DNA from: Proteobacteria bacterium ST_bin11 | Lineage (GTDB): Bacteria > Pseudomonadota > Gammaproteobacteria > Methylococcales > Methylomonadaceae | Direction: 5' to 3' | Length of the DNA: 64,000 bases | NCBI GenBank assembly: GCA_002083615.1 | Contig: MSXO01000013.1 | Location: 1-64,000, forward strand | In this document: positions 25,863-36,121 of the stretch, piece by piece | Layout: the number at the start of each line of letters is the position of its first letter | How positions within the stretch are numbered: the stretch's first letter is position 1 | Notes under the pieces: model-generated | What the model was told of the DNA's origin: nothing | Seen by the model: only the letters and a program-made list of their open reading frames with translations | The model's database searches: none | Program-made: the position numbers and the translations under genes

Positions 25863-26414
25863 TTAGCCATTCTTCTCAATTATATTGGTTGGTATGCCGT
25901 CAAGACTGACTTGATTCTTCTCTTCCCAGTAGCGTTTCAGGCCCGCATCACCTTTCTTTGCGGCCCAGTCAGAAAGCAATTCGCGGTCGGCGACATACGA
26001 AAAATGCGGTACCGCCATTCCGCAAGAGGTTTGCACCAGGTCGATTGAGATGTCGAAAATTTGCCGGGCACCGGGTAAAGGCTTGAATAAGGCAAACAAA
26101 CTTTTCCACTCCGAGTCGTTTTTGTGAATCACCTTCGCCGTACCGTAAAGCCGAAGAATCAATGGCTCGCCGGCAAAGGCGCAGAACATGATTGTCATTC
26201 GAGCGTCGCGCTGCACATGTGCGGCTGTTTCGTTGCCACTGCCTGTAACATTTAGCCAAGCAACGCGGGAATTGTCTAAAACGAGAAACGAGTCCATGCC
26301 TTTGGGGGAAATATTCACACGTCCATTTTCCACAGCGGTTCCAACAAAGAACATCTTCTGCTCAGCAATGAACGTGATATGCCGTTCGGATAATTCTCTG
26401 CATCGCTGCGCCAT
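25863..26414 (-). CDS. pyridoxamine 5'-phosphate oxidase-fold protein
   Basis: 183 residues. The split-barrel FMN-binding profile is visible: FFVGTAVENGRVNISPKGMDSF near residues 22-44, AHVQRDARMTIMFCAFAG, and LRLYGTAKVI. Members include FMN-dependent oxidases, reductases and haem-linked enzymes, so the substrate is open. CCGGAG precedes the ATG. It is followed on the same strand by no other gene; the ABM-like gene lies just upstream. Confidence 0.8.
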   Translation of the reverse strand: MAQRCRELSERHITFIAEQKMFFVGTAVENGRVNISPKGMDSFLVLDNSRVAWLNVTGSGNETAAHVQRDARMTIMFCAFAGEPLILRLYGTAKVIHKNDSEWKSLFALFKPLPGARQIFDISIDLVQTSCGMAVPHFSYVADRELLSDWAAKKGDAGLKRYWEEKNQVSLDGIPTNIIEKNG

Positions 26415-26476
26415 TGGGTACTCCGGCTAGTCTGTGGTTAAGGTAATGTTGAGGCCCGTGCTGCTAGAGCGCCTGC

Positions 26477-26758
26477 TCAGAGCACTTCATGTTCTATTTC
26501 TTGCAGATAAATAAATTCAGGTGCTATTACGCCCGCTTGTTCCCTGATTTCCACTAAAGCCGCGGACTCGAAGAAGCGCCGGGCATCGTCAAGCGAAGAC
26601 CATGCGGAAAAGTGGACGATACGGTTTGCATCGGTATCGTATCGCAGCAGCTGGTAACTGATTTCACCCGCACGCTTCCTAATTTCCGCTGCTTGGTCGA
26701 ATAGGGTTTTCCATGCTGGGTAAGACTCAACCTGGTGAATGATTAAAACGTATTGCAT
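26477..26758 (-). CDS. antibiotic-biosynthesis-monooxygenase-like (dimeric alpha-beta barrel) protein
   Basis: 93 residues. It begins MQYVLIIHQVESYPAWKTLF, and the later WSSLDDARRFFES is the typical second half of an ABM-type barrel. These small proteins form dimers and act as monooxygenases or haem-degrading enzymes, or have no known reaction. AGAGGAT precedes the ATG. It ends 62 bases before the PPOX gene start, so the two may form an operon. Confidence 0.65.
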   Translation of the reverse strand: MQYVLIIHQVESYPAWKTLFDQAAEIRKRAGEISYQLLRYDTDANRIVHFSAWSSLDDARRFFESAALVEIREQAGVIAPEFIYLQEIEHEVL

Positions 26759-26976
26759 GTATCCTCTCTGATAAGTGTAAAGCCAATAGATCGTTGTATT
26801 GATCAGAAATTGCTTTGGGTAAGCAATAAGTGCTTAGGCATAATTTATGACATTACATCGCTATGAAAATGGACACTAAAACGGGTCAACTATACAATAA
26901 GCCTTAGGGGCATAATAAAGGGACGGCTGATTACCTTATTTTTTTAAAGCCAATATTTCAATAGGGTTATAGCCAA

Positions 26977-27510
26977 ATGTACAAACTAAATCCTAAGATG
27001 GCTTCTACACAAATCGGGTTTACAATTGTGGAATTGATCGTTGTTATTACTATTATAGGAATACTAGCAGCAACTGTCGGTCCAAGATATTTTAATCTAA
27101 GATCAGAAAGTAACGAAGCGACTCTCAAAGCCATGGGAGGCGCGATATTATCAAGCGTTAATTTAGTATATGCCAAGTCTGCAATACTAGGTTTACAGAG
27201 TATAGCCAAAACAAATATAGATTTAGATGGCGACGGCATTAATGATGTGGAAGTAGCCTATGGCTATCCGAGTGGCAGTCGCAGCAATGGCATCTCGAAA
27301 ATAATGGGTGGAGACTTTGCTCGTGAGTGGACTTGGTCCACCAGCTTTGGCGACACGGCCTTTTGGTTGACCACCGCATCATTAGGTGGGCGTTCAGGCC
27401 AGTACATTAATAACACAGCGGTAATGGCAAGCGCTTGTTACTTACTTTACTACCCCGCAACCAGTCCGGCTTCACGTCCAAGAATAAGTTATGTTACGAC
27501 TAAATGTTAA
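26977..27510 (+). CDS. orphan type IV prepilin-like protein
   Basis: 177 residues. A 13-residue leader ends in G14 before FTIVELIVVITIIGILAA, the class III signal sequence cut and methylated by prepilin peptidase (PilD). An exposed loop DLDGDGIND resembles a calcium-binding site, as in some MSHA or pseudopilin proteins. Two Cys near the C-terminus could form the pilin D-loop. No other pilus genes are nearby, and the gene is AT-richer than its surroundings, which suggests transfer. GGGTTATAG precedes the ATG. Confidence 0.82.
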   Translation: MYKLNPKMASTQIGFTIVELIVVITIIGILAATVGPRYFNLRSESNEATLKAMGGAILSSVNLVYAKSAILGLQSIAKTNIDLDGDGINDVEVAYGYPSGSRSNGISKIMGGDFAREWTWSTSFGDTAFWLTTASLGGRSGQYINNTAVMASACYLLYYPATSPASRPRISYVTTKC

Positions 27511-27866
27511 TAAAGTAGCGGCGGTCCAGTTTTCTCTACGCTGGCATAACTCAGTGTAATGCCGCCGCTTATGGCGCTTTAATGTAAGTATCCGTTTCTT
27601 TTGTGACTATCGTATTAGGCCTTTGCCAAAGGATATTAATGGCGGACTTTGTTTCGTAGTAATCGGAGAACGCTAAACAGAAGACGGCGTCCGATTACAC
27701 TATCGCTAATCGGACTCACGGGGGTGCCATCGGCTACAAGCTATATTGAAAGACCTGTTTAATTAGCCCCTGTGAAAAATTTTACGAATACCTTGGCAGC
27801 TTCCTCATGCACACTATAAAAGTTGCCACCAATCAAAAGAGGCCTCGAAAATAACAAAGGTCTTTG
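27511..27866. other. intergenic stretch with two inverted repeats
   Basis: About 355 bases without a supportable gene. AGCGGCGG/CCGCCGCT (27517-27569, long loop) follows the prepilin stop directly and might end its transcript. A second perfect hairpin is at 27689-27715. Confidence 0.45.
27689..27715. repeat. perfect hairpin GTCCGATTA/TAATCGGAC
   Basis: 9-bp stem with a 9-base loop. The segment ATTACACTATCGCTAAT matches the core at 15418-15449 with one difference, indicating a dispersed palindromic repeat. Confidence 0.6.
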
Positions 27867-28234
27867 CTAGGGGGGGCATGTACCAACGAAATACGTAACC
27901 GGTTTGCCCTCGTACGTCGTTAGGTGACGCGTGCCCCATGCGTTGAACATGTGTGATGCATCGAGCTTCAACGTCTTTCTCCTAAATTCGACAGAAATAC
28001 TTTTGACGAATGTAGTGGGGGCGCTGCAGTCAATCCCGAAGGGGATATGCTACCAACGAGGCAGGGTGCGCTCTCGGAATACTTGAGTTTGCAATCGGCG
28101 AACGGGGCTTCAACGATTGATACTTTGTGGCCTGATGCCAGCTTAAAGGACGCGACGGTATCTTCCGCAAAGGCGAACACCGAGATAAAAAACAGCGCAG
28201 CGCTGGCTGCATGGGCTTGAGTGCTAAGACGCAT
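27867..28234 (-). pseudogene. small secreted protein, frameshifted
   Basis: Starts MRLSTQAHAASAALFFISVF with a signal peptide ending near AFA-ED. The frame then breaks at a run of five C on the minus strand (28017-28021). With six C the reading continues in good protein sequence through FVKSISVEFRRKTLKL and MFNAWGTRHLTTYEGKPVTY to FVGTCPP and a stop at 27867. The restored product is 122 residues, of unknown family, with three Cys. As given it stops after 88 residues at 27968. The lesion could be a sequencing error. Confidence 0.7.
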
Positions 28235-28241
28235 AACTTAG

Positions 28242-28317
28242 AACTAACCAGCGCTGCGTAGTTTTATCGCGCAGCGTCCAGCGACTTAAAGGAGCGAGGT
28301 TGAGCGCCAGGTTAGCC
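28242..28317. other. attC-like recombination site (integron gene-cassette type)
   Basis: 76 bases. The outer arms CTAACC/GGTTAG continue as GCGCT/AGCGC across an unpaired base or two, then an internal CGCTGCG/CGCAGCG palindrome. That is the bulged-stem layout of attC sites. On the minus strand the site begins GGCTAAC, exactly complementary to GTTAGCC at 28652-28658 just upstream of the next gene, as expected if 28318-28657 was one cassette. The consensus match (RYYYAAC/GTTRRRY) is imperfect. Confidence 0.5.
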
Positions 28318-28351
28318 GTGGCTGAACCGAGCAACGAGTTTTGCGCATGCT

Positions 28352-28647
28352 TCAGGGGCAAAGGACGCTGACCACTTCTGTGTTTCTCCAAGTTGTGGCT
28401 ACAGCTTCAGGTGCCCATAAATGTCGTTGACTTTCAAAGGCAGGTGACCAGTCTCTGATGCGATAGCAACAAAGGCGTTGAAGTCCTCATCGTGATCCCC
28501 GGCGCCGCCGACTTGAAATTTACGGCGAAGCAGTTGGACTGCGCCATCAAATTACGGAAGCTCTCCAGAAAGCATTGAGCGGACGTTGGCGACAAGTGAT
28601 TTTCTTGCCTCGGCTTCAGCCTCATTAAGGGGGCGGCGATCATTCAT
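28352..28647 (-). pseudogene. degraded DUF2489-like gene
   Basis: Starts MNDRRPLNEAEAEARKSLVA and reads to a TAA at 28554-28552. The same frame then continues as FDGAVQLLRRKFQV...DEDFNAFVAIASETGHLPL, a pattern I associate with DUF2489-type small proteins. A second break at a T run (28419-28421) is needed to reach ILWAPEAVA, the expected C-terminal part, and the stop at 28352. So there is one nonsense codon and one one-base deletion. Function is unknown even for intact members. Confidence 0.6.
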
Positions 28648-28739
28648 AAATGGCTAACGCCAAGCTCACCCGACTAAAAACGCATAGCGCTCTACCTAGT
28701 ATTGTATCTATTACCCTATCAACCTGACCCCATAGATTA

Positions 28740-29726
28740 TTAAATTAGCTCATTAGCATGAGTGACCCGATTGCGACCATTATTCTTTGAGCTATAAAGG
28801 GCTTGATCCGCCAATTTTAACAAATCCGAAGTATTGGTAATCGTTGGCGAAAGTGAGGCAATGCCCATACTGACCGTCAGCGCACGATCGCTCCAAGAGG
28901 CTGATTCTAACGCCTCGCGTAATTTTTCGGCAAAATACACCGCATTTTCAGCTTCGGTCGCGGGTAAAATCAAGACAAATTCCTCACCGCCAAAGCGTGC
29001 GACTAAATCGGTTTTTCGGGAATTACTTTTCAATATTTCAGCCAGTTGCTTTAGGTAACTATCACCGACCTGATGCCCGAAGGTGTCGTTGATGCTTTTG
29101 AAATGATCAGCATCGACAATGATCAAGGCAAGCGGGTTGCCTGTGCGTTGCGCCTGGTCAAACTCATGGCTCAAGGCTTCTTCGAAAGCACGGCGGTTTT
29201 TAAGCTGCGTGAGTGGATCGGTGGTCGCCAATTCCTCCACTAAACTCAGCGCCTCTTGGAGTTTGGCTCTTTTGGTGTCCAAACGGGCATGGGCTTCTAT
29301 CAGTTCTTGGTTGATTTTGTCTTTTTGCTGCAAAGCAATCTCAGCCACTCTTTTCAGGCTAAGAATTTGATTTTCGTATTCATTTCGCTGTTGAATGACC
29401 ATAAGAACACAATCATTGATTTTTTGATGTTGGCGTTGTTTCTTAACGACATTTATTAGCACAGGGATTTCTGTGCCGCTTTGAGATTTTATAGTGATGT
29501 ATATTTCCGAAACGTAACCTTGCGCCGCCAATAAGGGGAACAAATGCGTCTGAAAAAAAAGCTGACCTGCAATGGGTAAGAGGATGTTGATAGGTTGGTT
29601 TGTTAAGGCTTCGCGGGTGTAGCCTAACACTTCTAAAATAGTGGTGTTGGCTACGGTGATAATACCCTCATCGCTGAATGACAGAAAACCGCAAGGGGCG
29701 GTATCGAGCATTTCATCGATCAACAT
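28740..29726 (-). CDS. PAS-GGDEF diguanylate cyclase
   Basis: 328 residues. Residues ~5-115 are a PAS domain (GFLSFSDEGIITVANTTILE), ~115-160 a coiled coil, and ~165-325 GGDEF with the active motif GGEEF. RKTD lies five residues before it, an intact inhibitory I-site. It makes c-di-GMP from two GTP. The ATG at 29726 is used; there is no clear ribosome-binding site. The start lies 37 bases after the RsbQ-like gene, with the same strand and order, so translational linkage and a shared signal are likely. Confidence 0.9.
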   Translation of the reverse strand: MLIDEMLDTAPCGFLSFSDEGIITVANTTILEVLGYTREALTNQPINILLPIAGQLFFQTHLFPLLAAQGYVSEIYITIKSQSGTEIPVLINVVKKQRQHQKINDCVLMVIQQRNEYENQILSLKRVAEIALQQKDKINQELIEAHARLDTKRAKLQEALSLVEELATTDPLTQLKNRRAFEEALSHEFDQAQRTGNPLALIIVDADHFKSINDTFGHQVGDSYLKQLAEILKSNSRKTDLVARFGGEEFVLILPATEAENAVYFAEKLREALESASWSDRALTVSMGIASLSPTITNTSDLLKLADQALYSSKNNGRNRVTHANELI

Positions 29727-29762
29727 CAGCAATTACAGATCATTTGTGGATTCATTACAGTG

Positions 29763-30578
29763 TCAATGAACGAGGGCGGTGTTCAGATACCATTGAATGA
29801 CATCAATAGTTTCGTCAGGATGGCTTAAATGGGGACAATGCCCCGTGGCATTTAAAATCCGTAGGGTGCTTTGCGCTAAGTTCTGATGCAGATATTCTCC
29901 AACGGCTAATGGGGCGATAATGTCAGCGGAGCATTGCATAATCAGTGATGGCACAAGGACCTTAGCAAGGTCTTGGCGATTATCGGAAAAGAAAGTGGCC
30001 TGGGCAAACTGCCTTGCAATTACAGGATCTGTTGAGCAAAAGCTTTCGCTTAATTCAATGCCCAATTCTGGCCGATCAGGATTTTGCATGATGGCGGGCG
30101 CGAGAAAGTTAGCCCAACCGAGGTAGTTTTTGTCCATTAGGTCAAATAAACCCTCAATATCTTTCCGCTCAAAACCGCCAATATAATCCGGTGATTCGTT
30201 AATGTAACGAGGGGACGGGCCGACCATTATCAGTCGCTGGAACTTGTCGGGGCGTTGGATCGCCGCTAACATGCCAATCATGCCACTAACGGAATGCCCA
30301 ACTAAAATAATATTTTCTAAAGCCAAGGCGTCAATAACATCGTTGATGTCTTGGACATAGCCACTCAGGTCACTGTAACGTTCTGGATCGTATGCAGAAA
30401 CATCAGATTTCCCTGAGCCAACATAATCAAATAATACGATTTGAAAATTATCACTGAAAGCCGGCGTGATGAAGCGCCACATATTTTGGTCACAACCAAA
30501 ACCGTGGGCGAAAAGAAGGGGTTGTTTACCAGAACCTAGTACCTTCACGTTATTTCTTTGCAGAACGTTTTTGTTCAT
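29763..30578 (-). CDS. RsbQ-like alpha/beta hydrolase
   Basis: 271 residues. Nucleophile elbow GHSVSG, acid in CSADIIAP, base in TGHCPHLSHP, and the oxyanion loop FAHGFGCDQNMWR are all as in RsbQ and the plant KAI2/D14 receptors. In Bacillus, RsbQ partners the PAS domain of the phosphatase RsbP and is needed for energy-stress sensing. Here the downstream gene carries a PAS domain fused to a diguanylate cyclase, so a ligand-derived signal to c-di-GMP is a fair inference. The start MNKNVLQR at 30578 is preferred to a TTG at 30620. Confidence 0.85.
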   Translation of the reverse strand: MNKNVLQRNNVKVLGSGKQPLLFAHGFGCDQNMWRFITPAFSDNFQIVLFDYVGSGKSDVSAYDPERYSDLSGYVQDINDVIDALALENIILVGHSVSGMIGMLAAIQRPDKFQRLIMVGPSPRYINESPDYIGGFERKDIEGLFDLMDKNYLGWANFLAPAIMQNPDRPELGIELSESFCSTDPVIARQFAQATFFSDNRQDLAKVLVPSLIMQCSADIIAPLAVGEYLHQNLAQSTLRILNATGHCPHLSHPDETIDVIQWYLNTALVH

Positions 30579-30620
30579 TTTGGTTTTACTGAGCTGAGAA
30601 ATTGGGGTCAAGTCTTGCAA

Positions 30621-30770
30621 TTACGCATTTTGTGCAAATCCTTGCTTATTGCTTTCGTCGAATGCTCGATTGCAAGACTTAATGGAATGGTCTACCCCAC
30701 TTTCAAAGCGGCCTCTAGTGGGCCGTGATGTAATTTTCTAAACAACATCAAAACAGAAATGAGATAGACC
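30621..30770. other. intergenic segment upstream of transposase relic
   Basis: Holds the promoter region of the RsbQ-like gene and, towards the right, what may be the left end of an insertion sequence; no terminal repeat pair can be defined. The whole gap between the RsbQ-like gene and rep (~490 bases) contains no intact gene. Confidence 0.35.
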
Positions 30771-30939
30771 GTGAAACATCATAGCGCAACGAAAGAAGTC
30801 GGCGAATTAAAAGTGCTGGGTATTGATTTGGCAAAATAAAGCAAGTAGCCTCAATGGAATCGAGGTTTCGAAGGCCAATTCCTTTCATTTACTGATGTGG
30901 GTTTGGTGGTCGGTAAGCCGACGTCCTCGATTTCGCTGA
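30771..30939 (+). pseudogene. transposase N-terminal relic (IS110-like)
   Basis: Reads VKHHSATKEVGELKVLGIDL-AK then a stop at 30837-30839. In the next frame EVSKANSFHLLMWVWW follows. GIDLAK with its DEDD-type first Asp, followed by a 'VSK..S...LL.W' block, is the opening of IS110-family transposases. The rest of the gene and the right end are gone. There is no evidence of mobility today. Confidence 0.45.
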
Positions 30940-31066
30940 CGCTGCATCGAGGCTCTCAGTGCCATGTCTCCGTGTTCCCATCAAGCCAATGCTCATTCGC
31001 TCAAGTTCACACAAACTCAGCTAGCCCTGCGATAATGGCAGGCCTGCTAGCAATCCAGTTATTTTC

Positions 31067-33073
<2,007 letters not shown>

Positions 33074-34423
33074 TTATTGCAGCACGACAAAAAACCCTTC
33101 GCCGCCGCGTTGCAAATTCACTAGCAAGGGCGCATTCGGGTTAACCACTTGTTTGATCTCATCCAGATTTCTGACCCTGTAGCGGTTGGCGGTGACAATC
33201 ACGTCGCCCGGACGTAAACCGGTTTTCCAGGCTTTGGTGTTCTGTTCGACTTTTTCGATCATCACGCCCTCTACCTGATCCTTAGGGGTGACGCCCAGCA
33301 TTGCTCCGCTCAGCGTCGGGTGTAATTTATTGCCGTCTAGCTCTGGTCGTTTCGGCTTACCGATGGTGGCTTGCAGCGATTTGCGCTCTTCGCCGCGCAT
33401 CACTTCCAGGCTCGCGGTATCGCCGATTTGCAGCAAGCCCACCGCATTACGGATTTGTGTGCTGCCGCCTTTTACGTCCTGACCGTTGATGGCCAGAATA
33501 ATATCACCTGGCTCCAGCCCCGCTTTTTCTGCGGGCGATCCCGCTTCTACCCGGCTAACCACCGCGCCATACTGGCTTTTTAAAGCGAACGCTTTAACCA
33601 AATCTGGCGTGAGATCTTGAGTGGTTACGCCGAGCAAGCCGCGGCGCACTTCGCCGTGCTGCACTAAGGATTCCATGAGGCTGGTGGCCATGTTAGAGGG
33701 AATTGCAAAGCCAATGCCGACATTGCCGCCGCTGGGGGCCAGGATGGCGGTGTTCATGCCGACAAATTCGCCGCGCAGATTGACCAAAGCACCGCCGGAG
33801 TTGCCGGGGTTGATCGACGCGTCGGTTTGAATGAAGTCTTCATAGCCTTCGATACCCAAATTGGAACGACCCAGGGCGCTGACAATGCCGGAGGTAACAG
33901 TCTGCCCTAAACCAAACGGGTTGCCGATTGCGACCACAAAGTCGCCGACTCTTAGTTGGCTGGAGTCGGCAATTTTCAGGGCAGTTAGGTTGTCCGCCGG
34001 AATTTGGATTACTGCCACGTCGGCTTCCGGATCGGCACCCAGCAGTTTTGCGCTAAGCTGCCGGCCATCGCTGAGGGTGACATTGATTTTGTCCGCTTTG
34101 TCGATCACATGATTATTGGTCAACACGTAGCCCTGGTCTTTATCAATAATTACACCCGAGCCCAGGCTGTTTTTTTGCTGTTGGCGTTGGTTTTTGGGAA
34201 CATGGAAAAAACGTCGCATAGCGGGGTCCATCATCAACGGATTTTCCTGGGCTCGCACATTGGTCGAGGTGGAAATGTTAACGACTGCTGGCATGCTTTG
34301 TTCCAGCATGGGGGCCAAAGACGGCAGTGGCGTACCGTCAAGCTGTCCTGGTAGTGCCGCGCAGGCTCGCCAGCTACTCAAGCCAAGTAATATAATCAGG
34401 AATAATTTGTTCATGTTAGTCAT
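33074..34423 (-). CDS. Do/HtrA-family periplasmic serine protease
   Basis: 449 residues. The signal peptide (MNKLFLIILLGLSSW, cleavage near ACA) is followed by a trypsin-like domain with the triad His in TNNHVID, Asp in EADVAVI and Ser in GNSGGAL, then two PDZ domains (GLLGVTTQDL..., MLGVTPKDQ...). It degrades or refolds damaged envelope proteins. It could be degP, degQ or mucD; the size and two PDZ domains fit DegQ/MucD best. The start at 34423 has only a weak GGAA; a second ATG lies three codons on. A longer upstream frame lacks a signal peptide and is rejected. Confidence 0.92.
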   Translation of the reverse strand: MTNMNKLFLIILLGLSSWRACAALPGQLDGTPLPSLAPMLEQSMPAVVNISTSTNVRAQENPLMMDPAMRRFFHVPKNQRQQQKNSLGSGVIIDKDQGYVLTNNHVIDKADKINVTLSDGRQLSAKLLGADPEADVAVIQIPADNLTALKIADSSQLRVGDFVVAIGNPFGLGQTVTSGIVSALGRSNLGIEGYEDFIQTDASINPGNSGGALVNLRGEFVGMNTAILAPSGGNVGIGFAIPSNMATSLMESLVQHGEVRRGLLGVTTQDLTPDLVKAFALKSQYGAVVSRVEAGSPAEKAGLEPGDIILAINGQDVKGGSTQIRNAVGLLQIGDTASLEVMRGEERKSLQATIGKPKRPELDGNKLHPTLSGAMLGVTPKDQVEGVMIEKVEQNTKAWKTGLRPGDVIVTANRYRVRNLDEIKQVVNPNAPLLVNLQRGGEGFFVVLQ

Positions 34424-34566
34424 GGTTTTTGCATTCCAAGCAGTTAAGTTGCCAGCATGGACACGCTGGTCGGCAAAATGTTTCACTGAGAGTTTACTTA
34501 ATAATCGACTATCATAGATTAAGTTTTCTTGTTGGTTTTCCTTCACTTTTTATTCGCAACGAGTAC

Positions 34567-35898
34567 GTGGCTGTCGACATCCATTCCGCTGAAGGCCGTG
34601 TGATTCGGCAATTAATTCCGCTATCTACCTTGCCTTTCAGTAAATTTGAGGCGCTGTGCGCACAAATCAAGATAGAGGATGCAGAAGAAGGTCAATATTT
34701 GTTCAAATGCGGCGACGCACGCAACGATCTAGTTTACCTGATCGACGGTAATGTGACTTTGCAAACCGATTTATTGAAAATCGAAACCATCAAGTCCGAT
34801 AGCCCTTCGGCGCGTTTCGCCCTGGCGCATCAGATTCCCCGAAAAGTGCATGCGGTTGCTAGTACCCGGATTCGTTTTTTGCGATTGAATGCTGATATGA
34901 TGAAATCGGTTCAAGATGTCGCGTATGAAGAAGCAGAGAGTTTTATGGTAGTAGATGAGGTGGAGGACAATGACGACTGGATGACAACCCTGTTGAAGTC
35001 TCCGGTATTTCGGGCCTTGCCTCCGGCTAATTTACAAAAAATTCTAATGGGCATGCAGGAAGTGCGCGTGGATGCCGGAACAAGCATTGTCAATCAAGGC
35101 GAGCCGGGTGATTTTTACTATATCATCAAAAGAGGGCAATGCTTGGTAAGCAGGAAGCCCGCGCCTAACGCCAAGGAGATCAAGCTGGCGCAACTTAGCG
35201 ATCAGGATACTTTTGGCGAGGACGCGCTGATTTCAGGCGAGCCTCGCAATGTTTCGGTAAGTGCCCTAACCGATGTATGTCTGTTGCGCTTGGGCAAGGA
35301 ACAGTTTCTGACCTTAATCAAACAACCCACGCTGAAATACGTCGGCTATAAAGATGCCCAAGATTTAGTGGTGAAGGGTGCTGATTTGATCGATGTGCGC
35401 GAGCCCGACGAATACAAGTCCAGGCATTTGCCGTTCAGTATTAATCTGCCGTTTTTTTCCTTGCGTATGCAGCTAAAAACCTTGAATCGGCAGCATCCCA
35501 TCATCGTTGTTTGCCAGAACGGTAAGATCAGCGAAACGGCGGCTTTTATCCTGATGCGGCATAAATTCAATGCGCTGATTTTAAACGGCGGTATCAATAG
35601 TCTCAGTCCAGATGAACTGAAAGCCCCTTCATCATTTCCGATTGATGACGGTATTGAAACCAGTAATTTTAGAGAGACTGGTGGTGAAACCGAGACAAAT
35701 CACTCGTTTTCCGAGCAATCGTCAATGCAAGGCGACATCGAGCGTTTACGGCGCTTTTTGCAGCAGCTTAAAACTAAATATAATATTTTAGAAGCTGAGA
35801 AAAAGGCTTTGGAAATGAAATATTTGGCGCTTGCCAAGTTTACGGAATCGTTGAAAGCCGAACTGGAAGCGATTAAGAAAGCCGGTGGCGGTGGCTAG
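34567..35898 (+). CDS. double cNMP-binding-domain, rhodanese and coiled-coil regulator
   Basis: 443 residues. Two cyclic-nucleotide-binding beta-roll domains lie at ~20-130 and ~140-250 (second: IVNQGEPGDFYYIIKRGQ and FGEDALISGEPRNVSV). A rhodanese domain follows at ~265-350 with a catalytic-loop Cys in CQNGKISE, then a Ser-rich linker and a C-terminal coiled coil (~395-440). There is no DNA-binding domain or signal peptide, so a cytosolic signalling or scaffolding role is likely. The GTG at 34567 is chosen: upstream codons overlap the htrA 5' end and are not family-like. Confidence in the exact start is moderate. Confidence 0.8.
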   Translation: MAVDIHSAEGRVIRQLIPLSTLPFSKFEALCAQIKIEDAEEGQYLFKCGDARNDLVYLIDGNVTLQTDLLKIETIKSDSPSARFALAHQIPRKVHAVASTRIRFLRLNADMMKSVQDVAYEEAESFMVVDEVEDNDDWMTTLLKSPVFRALPPANLQKILMGMQEVRVDAGTSIVNQGEPGDFYYIIKRGQCLVSRKPAPNAKEIKLAQLSDQDTFGEDALISGEPRNVSVSALTDVCLLRLGKEQFLTLIKQPTLKYVGYKDAQDLVVKGADLIDVREPDEYKSRHLPFSINLPFFSLRMQLKTLNRQHPIIVVCQNGKISETAAFILMRHKFNALILNGGINSLSPDELKAPSSFPIDDGIETSNFRETGGETETNHSFSEQSSMQGDIERLRRFLQQLKTKYNILEAEKKALEMKYLALAKFTESLKAELEAIKKAGGGG

Positions 35899-35954
35899 TC
35901 GGACAAAACCTCGCTAGCCCGCCAACGCCTTGAAGCAGATCAATAATGCGCTTT

Positions 35955-36110
35955 TTATTTGATTTTCGCTTCTTTGTACATCACATGCTTACGAACCACG
36001 GGATCGAATTTTTTGATCTCCATTTTTTCAGGCATGGTTTTTTTGTTTTTGGTGGTGGTATAGAAATGGCCAGTGCCTTCGCTAGAAACCAGTTTAATTT
36101 TGTCACGCAT
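35955..36110 (-). CDS. rpmG: 50S ribosomal protein L33
   Basis: 51 residues, starting MRDKIKLVSSEGTGHFYTTT and ending MYKEAKIK, the normal L33 length. This is the Cys-free (zinc-independent) form. TAAGGAG lies 7 bases before the ATG. It follows rpmB with an 11-base gap, the classic rpmBG pair. Confidence 0.96.
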   Translation of the reverse strand: MRDKIKLVSSEGTGHFYTTTKNKKTMPEKMEIKKFDPVVRKHVMYKEAKIK

Positions 36111-36121
36111 GTTCAGTCTCC

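Noticed and set aside
28434..28643. 69-residue minus-strand ORF
   Set aside because: It is another frame of the DUF2489-like pseudogene, whose own frame has the family-like sequence.
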